From Paenibacillus sp. FSL R5-0517 (GTDB taxonomy: Bacteria; Bacillota; Bacilli; Paenibacillales; Paenibacillaceae): DNA of 64,000 nucleotides. Both the position numbers and the translations under genes were made by a program. Below, one piece after another: positions 1-8,824 of this stretch. Numbering within the stretch: the first letter of the stretch is position 1; each line of letters opens with the position of its first letter. The notes beneath the pieces were generated by a model. The model searched no databases. It was not told the DNA's origin and saw nothing but the letters and a program-made list of their open reading frames with translations. The stretch spans positions 6,200,001 to 6,264,000 of the forward strand of contig NZ_CP150235.1 in the NCBI RefSeq assembly GCF_037974355.1, given 5' to 3'.

Positions 1-17
1 TTTACAACTCACTGCTA

Positions 18-3000
18 TTAGTTAGCAGAAGTTTTGATGGAGATTGTTTTGCTTGGTGCAGCAATATCTGCTGTAAATGTTACTACTGAAGCAGTGTTAG
101 TTACTGTGTAACCAGTCAGTTCAGCAGCAAATGCATCTTTGATCTTAGCAGCAATAGCATCTGTAGAATCAGCAACCAAAACATCAATTTTCACTTCTTT
201 TGTAATTGTTCCATCTGTGAATGTCACAGTGTTGCTTCCATTTCTGTCGGCTTTATGATTCACAGTGATGCTAACTTGTTGTGTAGCAGCAACCACTGGC
301 GCTTTACCTTCAGTCGTTGTTCGTGCAGAACCAGACAATGCAGCACCAGTCACAGTAGCACCAATTGGTTTGCTTGCAGCTTCAGTTCTAGCTGTGAATA
401 CAACTTTTGCACCGTTGCTAGTTACAACGTAATTAGTTGTCAATGCAGTAGCAAATTCACCAGCAACATCGGTAGCAATATCAGCCAGTGTCTCACCAGT
501 AGCTACGGTATGAGTTACACTTTTAGCAGCACCGTCATTGAATACTACAACCACATCATCACCAACAGTTGGTGTTCCTGTCAGAGTCAATTCTGCTACT
601 TGTTTTGCACCATTGTCTTGAACAGCGCCTTCTCTAACAGTTGAAACTGCACTAGTAGTAACACCTGTTGGTGAAGTTACATTAGCGGATGTTCTGAATG
701 CATCCGATTTAGCAGCAAACTTACCATCAGTAGTGCGAATAAATGTTGCATTGTCTTTCACACTAACAATATATTCAATATTGCTAGGGTTGGAATAAGT
801 GTCTTTAATAGTGATTTCAACTGTACTACCTACAACTTCCGCTGTGTAATCAGTTACAGGCACCAATGCATCGCTATCAGACGCTTTGTCAGCACGTTTA
901 ACCAAAAGGTTTGCTGCCACACCAGCAGGATCTACTGTGTCATCAAGAGCTACAGTAAATGGAAGTACAATTACTCTGTCATTTTGTGAAAGAGTATCAC
1001 CGGAATTAAGTTTAACTCGTGGAGCTACTGTTCCAGTAGTAGTCAACTGAACTCCAGCAATTTTATGACCAGCATAAGTTTGAATGCTGTTATTGTTCAA
1101 AATGTTAACATTAGTGCTGTTAGCAAGATCTGCTGATGTTTTCAGCGTCACCTTGTTATTGTCAATTGATACAGAGTTCACAGTGTTATTGCCAGATACA
1201 GTGAAATCATTCACAGAAGCTTGAGCAATCGCTTTGTTGAAAGTCAACTCGATTGTTCTTGCATCTTTTTGTTCTGCTGTAGGTGTAGAAATAATTGACT
1301 CATCCAAAGTACCGGACTCAATCCAAGATGTTGCTTGACCTGTTTTAGATTTCAAACCAGCGATGCTAACTTCTTGAACAGATCCTGGGAACGAAACAAG
1401 TGTTCCTTCGATGTATTGTGGGAATACCAGAACAACAGATTTACCATTGTTAGCTACATTCACTTGTACATCAGTTGGAAGAGAAATGTTTTGTGCTACA
1501 GAAGATCCGGATTTCACAAATTTCACATAATAGTTAGCACGATTGTTCAACGTAGCGAGATCAATTTCTCTGTCGAATGTAAGTGCAACTTTACGCTCCG
1601 AACGATTAACATCTACGCCGCCAAAGTCTGCCAGTTTAGGAGCAGCACTATCACTTGCCAAGAAAGTACCTTCATATGTTACCAAAGTATTGTTCAAAGC
1701 TGTGAAGTCTTTAACGTCAGCTACTTTCAAGCTGTAAGAACCGGAAAGTTTGGAATAGAATGTAACGTTGAATACTTTGTTATCGTAACCTGGTTTTGCA
1801 TAAACACTCTTAACCGGGATTACATCGTTACCTTTTTTAACAGTGAAGAATTTGATATTTGCAGCGTCAACAGCTTTGTCGAAACGAACTGTCAATTCAT
1901 CAGTCACGTCACTACCATAAGTTGCGTCTACTACTTTAGGTTGAACAAGGTCAACTGTAGCAGTAACTTTATGTTCTTTAGTAGCATTTGCATTACCGGA
2001 GTAGTCTTTCACATCAACAAACAAGTTTGTTTCGTAACCTGGAAGACGGTTAGCAGTGAAGTCTACTTCGTATACATTACCAGAGATTTGTGTAGCTTTA
2101 CCAGTTTTCTTAGTTGTACCAGACAACCAGTAGAAGCTTTCATTAGTTACAGAGTTTGGATCTACTTCTTCATCGAAAGTAACAGTTACTTTTTCCAAAG
2201 TAGCAGAAATTTCAGTCACTTTAGGACCTTCAGTGTCAACTGCTGCTGTGAAGTCAGATGTTGCCGCCAAAGATTTCAGGCCAGCATAATCTTCAACCAA
2301 AGAAGTCGTCAACTTGTGATCTCCAGCAGCGATTGTTCCTGTGTAGTCACGCAGGATTACTTCACGCTCATTAGCACCCAAAGTTACAGATCCAACAAAT
2401 GCTTTATCATCCAATTGGAAGTTGCTGCTTGTCGGTGTTTTGATTGGCTCAGAGAAAGTAACTTTAATTGCTTTTGTTCCCAGAGCTTTAACTTCTGATA
2501 CTGTAGGAAGAACGTTGTCTGCAGATGTGAAGGAAACTTCACCTTGTGGTACTACAGTACCAGTAGAAGATTTCACGCTTTTCACAGATACTTTATAAGT
2601 TGTTCCTTGTGTGAATGCACCAGCAGAAGTTGTATCCAACAAGATGCGAGCTGTTTTACCATCTTCCAACAAAGTTACAGATTTAACTTTACGGGAGTTG
2701 TTATCAACAGTGTAGTTGTTTTTGTCAGTTGCAGTAGCTTTGTCTACTTTACCGTCAAAAGCAACGTCAACTTCTTTCAAGTTAACAGAAGAAGCGGATT
2801 GTACTTTAGTTGCAGCTTCTACAACATAAGTAACTTTTTCAGTGAAGTTCTTATCTTTGTAAGTAAATTTCACTTCAGTTTCTTTGTTAGCTTCAAGTGC
2901 TTTATCCAAAGTAACTTTTACAGTTTCGCCGTCGCTGATTTTGAATTCAACAACTTTTCCACCTTCAGTTACTGTGTAAGAAGATACTTTCAAGCTTTGC

Positions 3001-3563
3001 GCTTGGTCAATTGAGTAAGCAGCGCCTACAAGCAATTCACGGGAAGCGTTAGCTGTGAAGTTAGTGTTCGCATCAACCAAACCAGCGTTGATTGCTGCTT
3101 GAACATAACCTTTAGCCCAAGCTGGAGCAGTGTTGTTTGTTTCAGCTGGGATTTCAAGATCCAATGCACGAGTCAGGATTGTAGCCATCTCGGACACAGT
3201 CACTTTACCGTTGAAGTCGAAGATTTTCTTCTCAACGTTTTTACCTTCCATGATACCAGCAGCAGTTACTGCTTCGATGTAAGGTACAGCCCAGTTTTTA
3301 GCTGTGTAGTTTTTGTCAGTGTAAGAAAGAGTTCCAGTGATCTCTTTCAGACCCAGCAATTTAGTGATAACTTTTGCAAACTCAGCGCGAGTCATGTCTT
3401 TGTCAAGACCTGCTGTACCATCCGGATAACCGTTGAAGATACCTTTTGCTTTCAATGCATCAAACTGTTGTTGCGGGGAAACTGCTGTGTCACCGAATGC
3501 TACAGATGCAAACATTGAGAATGCCATTGCTGTAGACAATGCTACGGATAAAATTTTCTTCAT
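18..3563 (-). CDS. S-layer protein with N-terminal SLH domains
   Basis: Secreted surface-layer protein that should coat the cell by binding pyruvylated wall polymer. From the ATG at 3563 it starts with a classical signal peptide (MKKILSVALSTAMAFSMFAS, likely cut after VAFG), then three SLH domains over the first ~190 residues (MTRAEFAKVI, VTVSEMATIL and ASRELLVGA mark the TRAE-type positions), then a long run of beta-rich Ig-like/Big-type modules with recurring VTFDEEVD-like segments to the end. About 1,181 aa. This ATG has a very strong AAGGAGGAG site about 11 nt upstream. The reading frame continues upstream to a second, independently equipped start at 3638 (separate entry). Composition is Lys/Thr/Val-rich with almost no Cys, typical of S-layers. 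The stop is at 18-20, so its terminator lies outside the window. Function certain at family level. Confidence 0.93.
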   Translation of the reverse strand: MKKILSVALSTAMAFSMFASVAFGDTAVSPQQQFDALKAKGIFNGYPDGTAGLDKDMTRAEFAKVITKLLGLKEITGTLSYTDKNYTAKNWAVPYIEAVTAAGIMEGKNVEKKIFDFNGKVTVSEMATILTRALDLEIPAETNNTAPAWAKGYVQAAINAGLVDANTNFTANASRELLVGAAYSIDQAQSLKVSSYTVTEGGKVVEFKISDGETVKVTLDKALEANKETEVKFTYKDKNFTEKVTYVVEAATKVQSASSVNLKEVDVAFDGKVDKATATDKNNYTVDNNSRKVKSVTLLEDGKTARILLDTTSAGAFTQGTTYKVSVKSVKSSTGTVVPQGEVSFTSADNVLPTVSEVKALGTKAIKVTFSEPIKTPTSSNFQLDDKAFVGSVTLGANEREVILRDYTGTIAAGDHKLTTSLVEDYAGLKSLAATSDFTAAVDTEGPKVTEISATLEKVTVTFDEEVDPNSVTNESFYWLSGTTKKTGKATQISGNVYEVDFTANRLPGYETNLFVDVKDYSGNANATKEHKVTATVDLVQPKVVDATYGSDVTDELTVRFDKAVDAANIKFFTVKKGNDVIPVKSVYAKPGYDNKVFNVTFYSKLSGSYSLKVADVKDFTALNNTLVTYEGTFLASDSAAPKLADFGGVDVNRSERKVALTFDREIDLATLNNRANYYVKFVKSGSSVAQNISLPTDVQVNVANNGKSVVLVFPQYIEGTLVSFPGSVQEVSIAGLKSKTGQATSWIESGTLDESIISTPTAEQKDARTIELTFNKAIAQASVNDFTVSGNNTVNSVSIDNNKVTLKTSADLANSTNVNILNNNSIQTYAGHKIAGVQLTTTGTVAPRVKLNSGDTLSQNDRVIVLPFTVALDDTVDPAGVAANLLVKRADKASDSDALVPVTDYTAEVVGSTVEITIKDTYSNPSNIEYIVSVKDNATFIRTTDGKFAAKSDAFRTSANVTSPTGVTTSAVSTVREGAVQDNGAKQVAELTLTGTPTVGDDVVVVFNDGAAKSVTHTVATGETLADIATDVAGEFATALTTNYVVTSNGAKVVFTARTEAASKPIGATVTGAALSGSARTTTEGKAPVVAATQQVSITVNHKADRNGSNTVTFTDGTITKEVKIDVLVADSTDAIAAKIKDAFAAELTGYTVTNTASVVTFTADIAAPSKTISIKTSAN

Positions 3564-3623
3564 AACCTTTTTTTCTCCTCCTTGGGCGTTCATAACATTT
3601 GAATTTTCTTTTTTAATAGGGTC

Positions 3624-3650
3624 GCTCGTATTCCTCATATATTGTTGCAC
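3624..3650 (-). promoter_or_regulatory. Upstream in-frame translation start of the S-layer gene
   Basis: An AAAGGGGGTG ribosome-binding site lies about 9 nt before an ATG at 3638 (and overlaps a GTG at 3650), in frame with the signal-peptide ATG at 3563, 25 codons downstream. Both starts have good Shine-Dalgarno sequences. The extension is hydrophilic and would precede the signal peptide. The middle wall protein gene of Brevibacillus brevis is known for a similar tandem-start arrangement; use of both starts here is inference. Confidence 0.5.
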
Positions 3651-3690
3651 CCCCTTTCCAGAGTTGTGAGCAAGTTAATATAAATGATGT

Positions 3691-3707
3691 CTGTGAGCAT
3701 ATCACAG
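3691..3707. promoter_or_regulatory. Perfect 17-bp inverted repeat in the S-layer leader
   Basis: CTGTGAGCATATCACAG: 6-bp arms around a 5-nt centre, downstream of the predicted promoter and upstream of both starts. It could be an operator or a small leader hairpin. It resembles a CRP box but with 5 rather than 6 central bases, so I do not assign it to CRP/FNR proteins. Confidence 0.35.
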
Positions 3708-3777
3708 AAACTTGTAAACTAGGTTAGTAAAGCAGAATCACACGTAAATAGAGTAGTTTCCTAATCCTACCTTACGT

Positions 3778-3806
3778 ATTATACAATGGGTCTCTCGTTG
3801 CGTAAA
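3778..3806 (-). promoter_or_regulatory. Probable sigma-A promoter of the S-layer gene
   Basis: Read on the minus strand: TTTACG (3801-3806), 17 nt spacer, perfect TATAAT (3778-3783). Transcription would start near 3771, giving an untranslated leader of about 120 nt before the first start codon. Other promoters may exist in the AT-rich 3800-4100 stretch. Confidence 0.55.
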
Positions 3807-4104
3807 GCAATTTTTTCTAAAAAATAGACAAGATTCTTCACGAGGTCATTCTTGGTAACAGGCCCAATGTTTTCGACTCTACACTTTAAACGCAGTAGAT
3901 TTCAAAAAGTTGCGGATTGCACAAAAAAAGTTTTGATTTTTTTTATGTATAGGTACAGTGCGGGTATTGAAGCTATTCAAAACCTTTTCAAACCGTTGAT
4001 ACAGCAGTGAATCTGAAAATGTGATCTCTGGTTTGTCTGTGCTACCAACGTTTATTTATACCCGCAACTTCAGCCCATGAAGCGACAAAATTCACAAAAA
4101 ATAA
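3807..4104. other. AT-rich upstream region of the S-layer gene
   Basis: About 300 bp without a credible ORF on either strand. It lies between the S-layer promoter and the terminator of the next gene upstream, and contains poly-T/poly-A tracts near 3925-3945 and 4090-4110. Nothing further recognised. Confidence 0.5.
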
Positions 4105-4132
4105 AATAAAAAAGCACCCCTACTGGGATGCT
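4105..4132 (-). terminator. Rho-independent terminator after the 113-aa gene
   Basis: Minus strand: AGCATCCC, AGTA loop, GGGGTGCT, then a T-run. An 8-bp stem with one G-U pair, placed 25 bp after the stop codon at 4158. Confidence 0.8.
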
Positions 4133-4157
4133 CTCGGTGCAGTTCTGGAAATATAAG

Positions 4158-4499
4158 TTATTTAATCTTCATCGCGAGTTCGATAATTTGAGCACGCATA
4201 TTGGGATCACTGTTCAATCTCAGATACATATCGTCAATTGGTTGTCTGTTCTCACGGTACGTTTTCTCATGCTTCATCGTCGTGTGAGACCATTCAATCA
4301 ATTCATTCTCAGCCAGAACCAGATTGTTATACGCATCATGGAAGCCAGTGGACTGTACAAGCCCTTCCATAACTTCCTGAGAGATCTCCTGAGTCTTGCG
4401 TGTATCTTCCAACTTTTTCTCCAGAATGACTGCCTGCTTCTCAAACTGTGTCTTTGCCTTCATGTAGCCCAGCTGGGCTTTCGAATAAATCGGTTTCAT
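4158..4499 (-). CDS. Small charged alpha-helical protein, function unknown
   Basis: A 113-aa cytosolic-looking protein without signal peptide or membrane segment. It is rich in Glu, Lys and Gln and is likely largely helical, with a coiled-coil tendency around residues 15-45 (KTQFEKQAVILEKKLEDTRK region). A GAGGGTGA site about 9 nt before the ATG supports the start. It has its own terminator and stands between two SLH-protein genes, but nothing in the sequence ties it to the surface layer. I do not recognise the family. Confidence 0.65.
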   Translation of the reverse strand: MKPIYSKAQLGYMKAKTQFEKQAVILEKKLEDTRKTQEISQEVMEGLVQSTGFHDAYNNLVLAENELIEWSHTTMKHEKTYRENRQPIDDMYLRLNSDPNMRAQIIELAMKIK

Positions 4500-4640
4500 T
4501 AGCTAACTTCACCCTCTAGATCATTGTGTATTTACCGTTATTGTATCTTAAACTCTAGCAAATTACAAAAATAGTTATTGGTAATAATTCTGTTTCTTCT
4601 ATTATAAAAGTGTCCTATGTCCATTCATTGACAGCCATGA

Positions 4641-4677
4641 AAAGGACCTGCCCCTTTAGTGTAAGGGACAGGTCCTT
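4641..4677 (-). terminator. Terminator after the large SLH-protein gene
   Basis: A 15-bp near-perfect stem (AAGGACCTGTCCCTT ... AAGGGGCAGGTCCTT on the minus strand) followed by a short T-run, 29 bp after the stop at 4706. Confidence 0.8.
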
Positions 4678-4705
4678 CCTAAATAGATTCGATATTAAAT
4701 AGAAA

Positions 4706-7700
4706 TCAACTCAATGTTTTAGGGAATAGACCTGTGCTCTTTTTGAGCAATTCCACAGCAATCTTCGCTGCTTCTGCGCGAGTCATGTTCCCTTTTGGAT
4801 TGAATTGGAATTGTGCTTTCTTAGATCCAGCCACTGTAACCGGACTTCCATCCATTATTTTGGCTTTGGTTACGGCTTGTATAGCTGGTCGTGCATAATA
4901 TTCGATTGAACCAGAATCCAAAAATGACTTACCTAATGCTTGCGACAGTTTGTCGTCATTAGCAGCCAGTTTAGCATTCATGGCGCGGGCAATCATTACC
5001 GCGGCATCTTCTCTTGATATTGGTAACTGTGGCTGGAAGAAGCCGTCACTGCGTCCCGTAATGATACCTACACGTGCTGCAGTTTCAATAGCTTCATAGT
5101 TCCAAATCTCCGCTCCCGTACCTTTTCCTACATCACTGAAGGTCTGCTGTGTTGGCGTTGTAATTGGAATATTCATGCCTTTTACCAGCAACGTTGCGAA
5201 CTCACCACGAGTTATACGATCATCTGCACCAAACGAGTTACTCTTCAATGGCTTCATCAGACCTTTGGCATACATGGCATTAAGGTAGTTTCTTGCCCAA
5301 GGATGGTTCGTAATATCCGCATAACTTCTACTTTGTTTCATTACTTTATAATAGCCAAACTCATCAAACGGAACAGTAATTGTATGCTTTTTCGTGTCTA
5401 CTTTACCGCCAATAGGTACCCATGTACCTGCCTGTGTTTTGTCAGAAAGACGGAATACCGTAATTGTAGCACCAACATCATCCACAATAGACGGATCATA
5501 GTTCAAAATTAATGATCCTCGACTAGACGGTGTGAGAATACGCTCAGAAGCAAATGTAGAGAAGATCCCTTCCATACTGTAAGGAGTGAGACCATCCGTA
5601 CCTGGTTTATAGCTACTATCACTTTTGCTACCCTGTTCACCGACTCCACCATTAATCCAGTAAATATCTGAGATTAAGGTAAAGTCACCTGTGTCCAGTG
5701 AAGATGCGAAATTCCCTGAGACAGCAAGCGGTATTTCAATTTTCGGTTTATTCTCTCCACCAATCTCGGTGTCATAACCATAATCATTGATCTTCTCTAC
5801 AATCCCTTTTTTCGGTTCCGCAATACCAAACAACAGTTTGTTATTTGGATAAAACTTTGTTACACCGATTGAGTTTTGAGATTGTAACACAGTTCCTTTC
5901 GGGAAAGACAACTGCAAGTTTTTATTAAACGCCGTATATTTATTGGCAACCTTCGGAGCCATATACTCCGAATTTGTCGTTACTGCACTTGTATAGTAAA
6001 TAGAGATCGTATCATTAATTTTCCCGCCTGGACGGGTAATTTCAATCTTCACTTTATTCTCTTTATCCGCCTTAAGATCTACATAATCAAGCACAAAACG
6101 ATTGTTTAAGTCTGTACGTTTCTCAGCGATGTCTTTACCAATCTTCACTTGAGTTGCGCCTTCTGCTTCTATATCGAAGCGGACAAAGTTTTTATTAACA
6201 ACGATCTGATCACCTACTGTAGGTTGTGGAGCTAAAATCCGATAAGATGCTGGCTCACGTACAATCTCGATTCTTTGAGTAGAACGAGCCCCTGTGCTGT
6301 TAATTAACTCAAGTGTATACACTTGTGTTCCAGGCGCATCAAATTTCAAGCCGCGAATCCGGCCAATAAATGCATCTTGATTACCCGCAAAGTCTGATCC
6401 GGTATAATCAGCCGTTCCGCCAGTATCTTTACTCTGAAGCACATTATCATTATTCAATGTTTGGCTGAAAATGACTTTTGATCCAAAGCTCAGATTTACA
6501 TTTTGGGCCCCAGCACCTCTGAATACCAAGTCAAACTCTTTTTCACTCGTAACATATTTTTCATCTTTAAAGATAAAATCAGGAGTCACCGCAAAAATTC
6601 TGCTTAGCTTCTCTTGTGTGTAATTGCTAATTATTGAATTATCAAAAGACTCTCTGCTTGTTGGAATACGCGTTGGCATAAACGTAGATATGGTTGAATG
6701 ATAAGTATCGATCACATTGATTTTCAGCAAGGTTGTAATTGTTTTGGGCCTTCCGCCCCCATCATCAACTACGGCACGAAGTTCAATCGTATTTTCTCCA
6801 TAGTATATCGGACCATTCCGCTTGATCGGTAAGCTGAATTTGAATTTTTGAGTTTTTGGAAACTCGATTACAGGAATAGGTGTTGGAGGCTCAACATCTA
6901 AAGTAGGCCCCGTCACCAGTCCTGTGGCAGTCGTTGCAGTCAATTGACCATTCACAATCATCTCTGCTTTCAATGCAGTCAGATCTTTGAAGCCAAGCAA
7001 TTCTCCCTCTACATTCACGTATTGCTTCCCTGCAGAGGAGTCAAACTCATAGGTTTCTCCTGTTTGCAAGCTTCCAACATAGATCGAACTGATCGTTGCA
7101 TAGGTAACTTCAACGATTTTAGACAGCTCAGGCTCTGGCGCATCACTGAAGGAGAAGCGAAGTTGCTGCTTACCACTTGCAAGACCATTAATTTCATACA
7201 CTTGTTGTTTATCAGTTAATCCTGAGACATTCGTAACTTTTGTCATATCCACCGTCTTAAGCCCTGATGGCAGATATGCTCCTTTAAGAACAGGCTCTGG
7301 CGTCTTATTAAGTGAGCTACTCGATTCTACGAGAATATACAGTTTATCCTCTTGTAATGTCGCGCCGTTAAGCGGTACTTTGGACGTAATTGCAGTTCCT
7401 GGTTTGAAGTTAGGCAGGTAGTACAGATTCGTGATGTCTTGTGAACCAGGCGAGTATAAATAACTGGTTGTATATTCTGCACTGAATTCACCCTGAGCTA
7501 CCTTTACAGTAAGCGATTGATTCTTGCCTGCAGTCAAATCGTATACATCATTAGACGTAAATGATACTATTCGATATTTTACAGTTCTTCCGTCAGGCCC
7601 TGTAATCAACTTTTCATCATTAGCATTAATAATAACGTTGTAGGTCTGTCCTTGAACGGTCACTACACCTTCATCAGCGAATTTACCACTGCCTTCGGCA

Positions 7701-8659
7701 TAAGGAATTAACACTTGTCCAGACAACTTTGCTGTGGTTTGGTTCGCTTCCGTAAATGTCGCCTTTTCGTTTCTACTCAGTACTGATTTTTTTTCAGTAC
7801 CAATCTCTACCTGAAGATCTATAAATGGTTTAGTTTTATCAAAGTAATACACGATCCGTTCTGTTTCAATGCCGTTAGGCTGACCTTCAATTTTAAACTT
7901 CAGGATATTTTTGCCTGGCAGCAACTTAATCTGTGATGCAAAAAAACTGCCATCTGAAGTAACTGGTGGATCAACAGGCTCTGCACCATTCACTGAAAGC
8001 GAAACCTGTGTTGCATTTTTAACCGTTCCTTGGAAATCGACACGTTCGGTATCAACTACCGTCTCAGTTCCCTCATTCAAGTTGTAGCTTACACCACCAC
8101 CTGGAACAGTTCGATCTGTATAAAGCACAAAATTCTCAATATAAGGAGCTGGATCATACATCACATAGAAGCTATCGGAGCTTTCTACAGAACTGTTACC
8201 CTGTGTTCCAATAAACGTAATCTTGTTAAAACCTGAAAATAGCGCAACATTATCTGCAGTAAAGCGATTACTTCCACTATCAGTAATAGCCGTTATGACA
8301 GAACGTGTCTCGTCTGGAATCCACTTTTTAAGAGTTCCTACTTCCACTAATTTCAGCTGTTCGACCTTTACCTTGAGACTAGAGCCACTGACCATTGCAA
8401 ATGTACCTGTAATTGTCAACGATGAGGTAGGACTCTTGTACACCAAATCTCGGGATAGGAAATTGGAATTATCCTTCGATGGATCAAAAGTTAGCGAGAG
8501 TCTGGAGCTCTCCCGAATGGTTTGATCCGAAGGTGTGAAGTATGTGGAAAATGCGTCAGCTGCCGAAGCAACGGAACCACCGAATAGACCTTGTGGGAAC
8601 AATGAGAACACCATGGTGACCAACATGATCCAGACCAACGGCCGTTTCTTTTGTTGCAT
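4706..8659 (-). CDS. Large secreted protein with three C-terminal SLH domains
   Basis: Cell-surface protein of 1,317 aa, presumably held non-covalently on pyruvylated wall polymer. The N-terminus is a signal peptide (KRPLVWIMLVTMVFSLFPQG, likely cut after VASAADA). The central ~1,070 residues are low in Cys and built of predicted beta-sandwich/Ig-like segments without a recognisable enzyme motif. The last ~205 residues carry three SLH domains (ITRGEFATLL, ISREDAAVMI and MTRAEAAKIA at the TRAE positions). SLH domains are at the C-terminus here, opposite to the S-layer protein encoded downstream. An AGGAGAG-type site precedes the ATG. It has its own terminator at 4641-4677. It may be a second S-layer component or an adhesin; the sequence does not decide. 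Confidence 0.85.
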   Translation of the reverse strand: MQQKKRPLVWIMLVTMVFSLFPQGLFGGSVASAADAFSTYFTPSDQTIRESSRLSLTFDPSKDNSNFLSRDLVYKSPTSSLTITGTFAMVSGSSLKVKVEQLKLVEVGTLKKWIPDETRSVITAITDSGSNRFTADNVALFSGFNKITFIGTQGNSSVESSDSFYVMYDPAPYIENFVLYTDRTVPGGGVSYNLNEGTETVVDTERVDFQGTVKNATQVSLSVNGAEPVDPPVTSDGSFFASQIKLLPGKNILKFKIEGQPNGIETERIVYYFDKTKPFIDLQVEIGTEKKSVLSRNEKATFTEANQTTAKLSGQVLIPYAEGSGKFADEGVVTVQGQTYNVIINANDEKLITGPDGRTVKYRIVSFTSNDVYDLTAGKNQSLTVKVAQGEFSAEYTTSYLYSPGSQDITNLYYLPNFKPGTAITSKVPLNGATLQEDKLYILVESSSSLNKTPEPVLKGAYLPSGLKTVDMTKVTNVSGLTDKQQVYEINGLASGKQQLRFSFSDAPEPELSKIVEVTYATISSIYVGSLQTGETYEFDSSAGKQYVNVEGELLGFKDLTALKAEMIVNGQLTATTATGLVTGPTLDVEPPTPIPVIEFPKTQKFKFSLPIKRNGPIYYGENTIELRAVVDDGGGRPKTITTLLKINVIDTYHSTISTFMPTRIPTSRESFDNSIISNYTQEKLSRIFAVTPDFIFKDEKYVTSEKEFDLVFRGAGAQNVNLSFGSKVIFSQTLNNDNVLQSKDTGGTADYTGSDFAGNQDAFIGRIRGLKFDAPGTQVYTLELINSTGARSTQRIEIVREPASYRILAPQPTVGDQIVVNKNFVRFDIEAEGATQVKIGKDIAEKRTDLNNRFVLDYVDLKADKENKVKIEITRPGGKINDTISIYYTSAVTTNSEYMAPKVANKYTAFNKNLQLSFPKGTVLQSQNSIGVTKFYPNNKLLFGIAEPKKGIVEKINDYGYDTEIGGENKPKIEIPLAVSGNFASSLDTGDFTLISDIYWINGGVGEQGSKSDSSYKPGTDGLTPYSMEGIFSTFASERILTPSSRGSLILNYDPSIVDDVGATITVFRLSDKTQAGTWVPIGGKVDTKKHTITVPFDEFGYYKVMKQSRSYADITNHPWARNYLNAMYAKGLMKPLKSNSFGADDRITRGEFATLLVKGMNIPITTPTQQTFSDVGKGTGAEIWNYEAIETAARVGIITGRSDGFFQPQLPISREDAAVMIARAMNAKLAANDDKLSQALGKSFLDSGSIEYYARPAIQAVTKAKIMDGSPVTVAGSKKAQFQFNPKGNMTRAEAAKIAVELLKKSTGLFPKTLS

Positions 8660-8740
8660 TAAATATCATCTCTCCTCTTTTTAAGTCAGTTACCTTTATA
8701 TATCGGCAAAAGGTTCCAATTATTTAGTAAAAATCTCAAA

Positions 8741-8775
8741 ATAAACAAAAAACCTTATCCACGAGGGATAAGGTT
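8741..8775 (-). terminator. Terminator after tagO
   Basis: Minus strand: AACCTTATCC, CTCG loop region, GGATAAGGTT, then a TTTTTTG tract. A 10-bp perfect stem 50 bp after the tagO stop. Confidence 0.88.
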
Positions 8776-8824
8776 GGGTCTGGAATAATATTCAAGAATA
8801 GCTATAGGCATTACATTTATCTAT

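Noticed and set aside
1335-2498. 387-aa plus-strand ORF opposite the S-layer gene
   Set aside because: Antisense frame kept open by the biased codon use of the S-layer gene; no ribosome-binding site and no protein-like composition.
3691-3707. CRP/FNR binding site
   Set aside because: TGTGA and TCACA are separated by 5 bases, not the 6 of the CRP site, and lie downstream of the predicted promoter.
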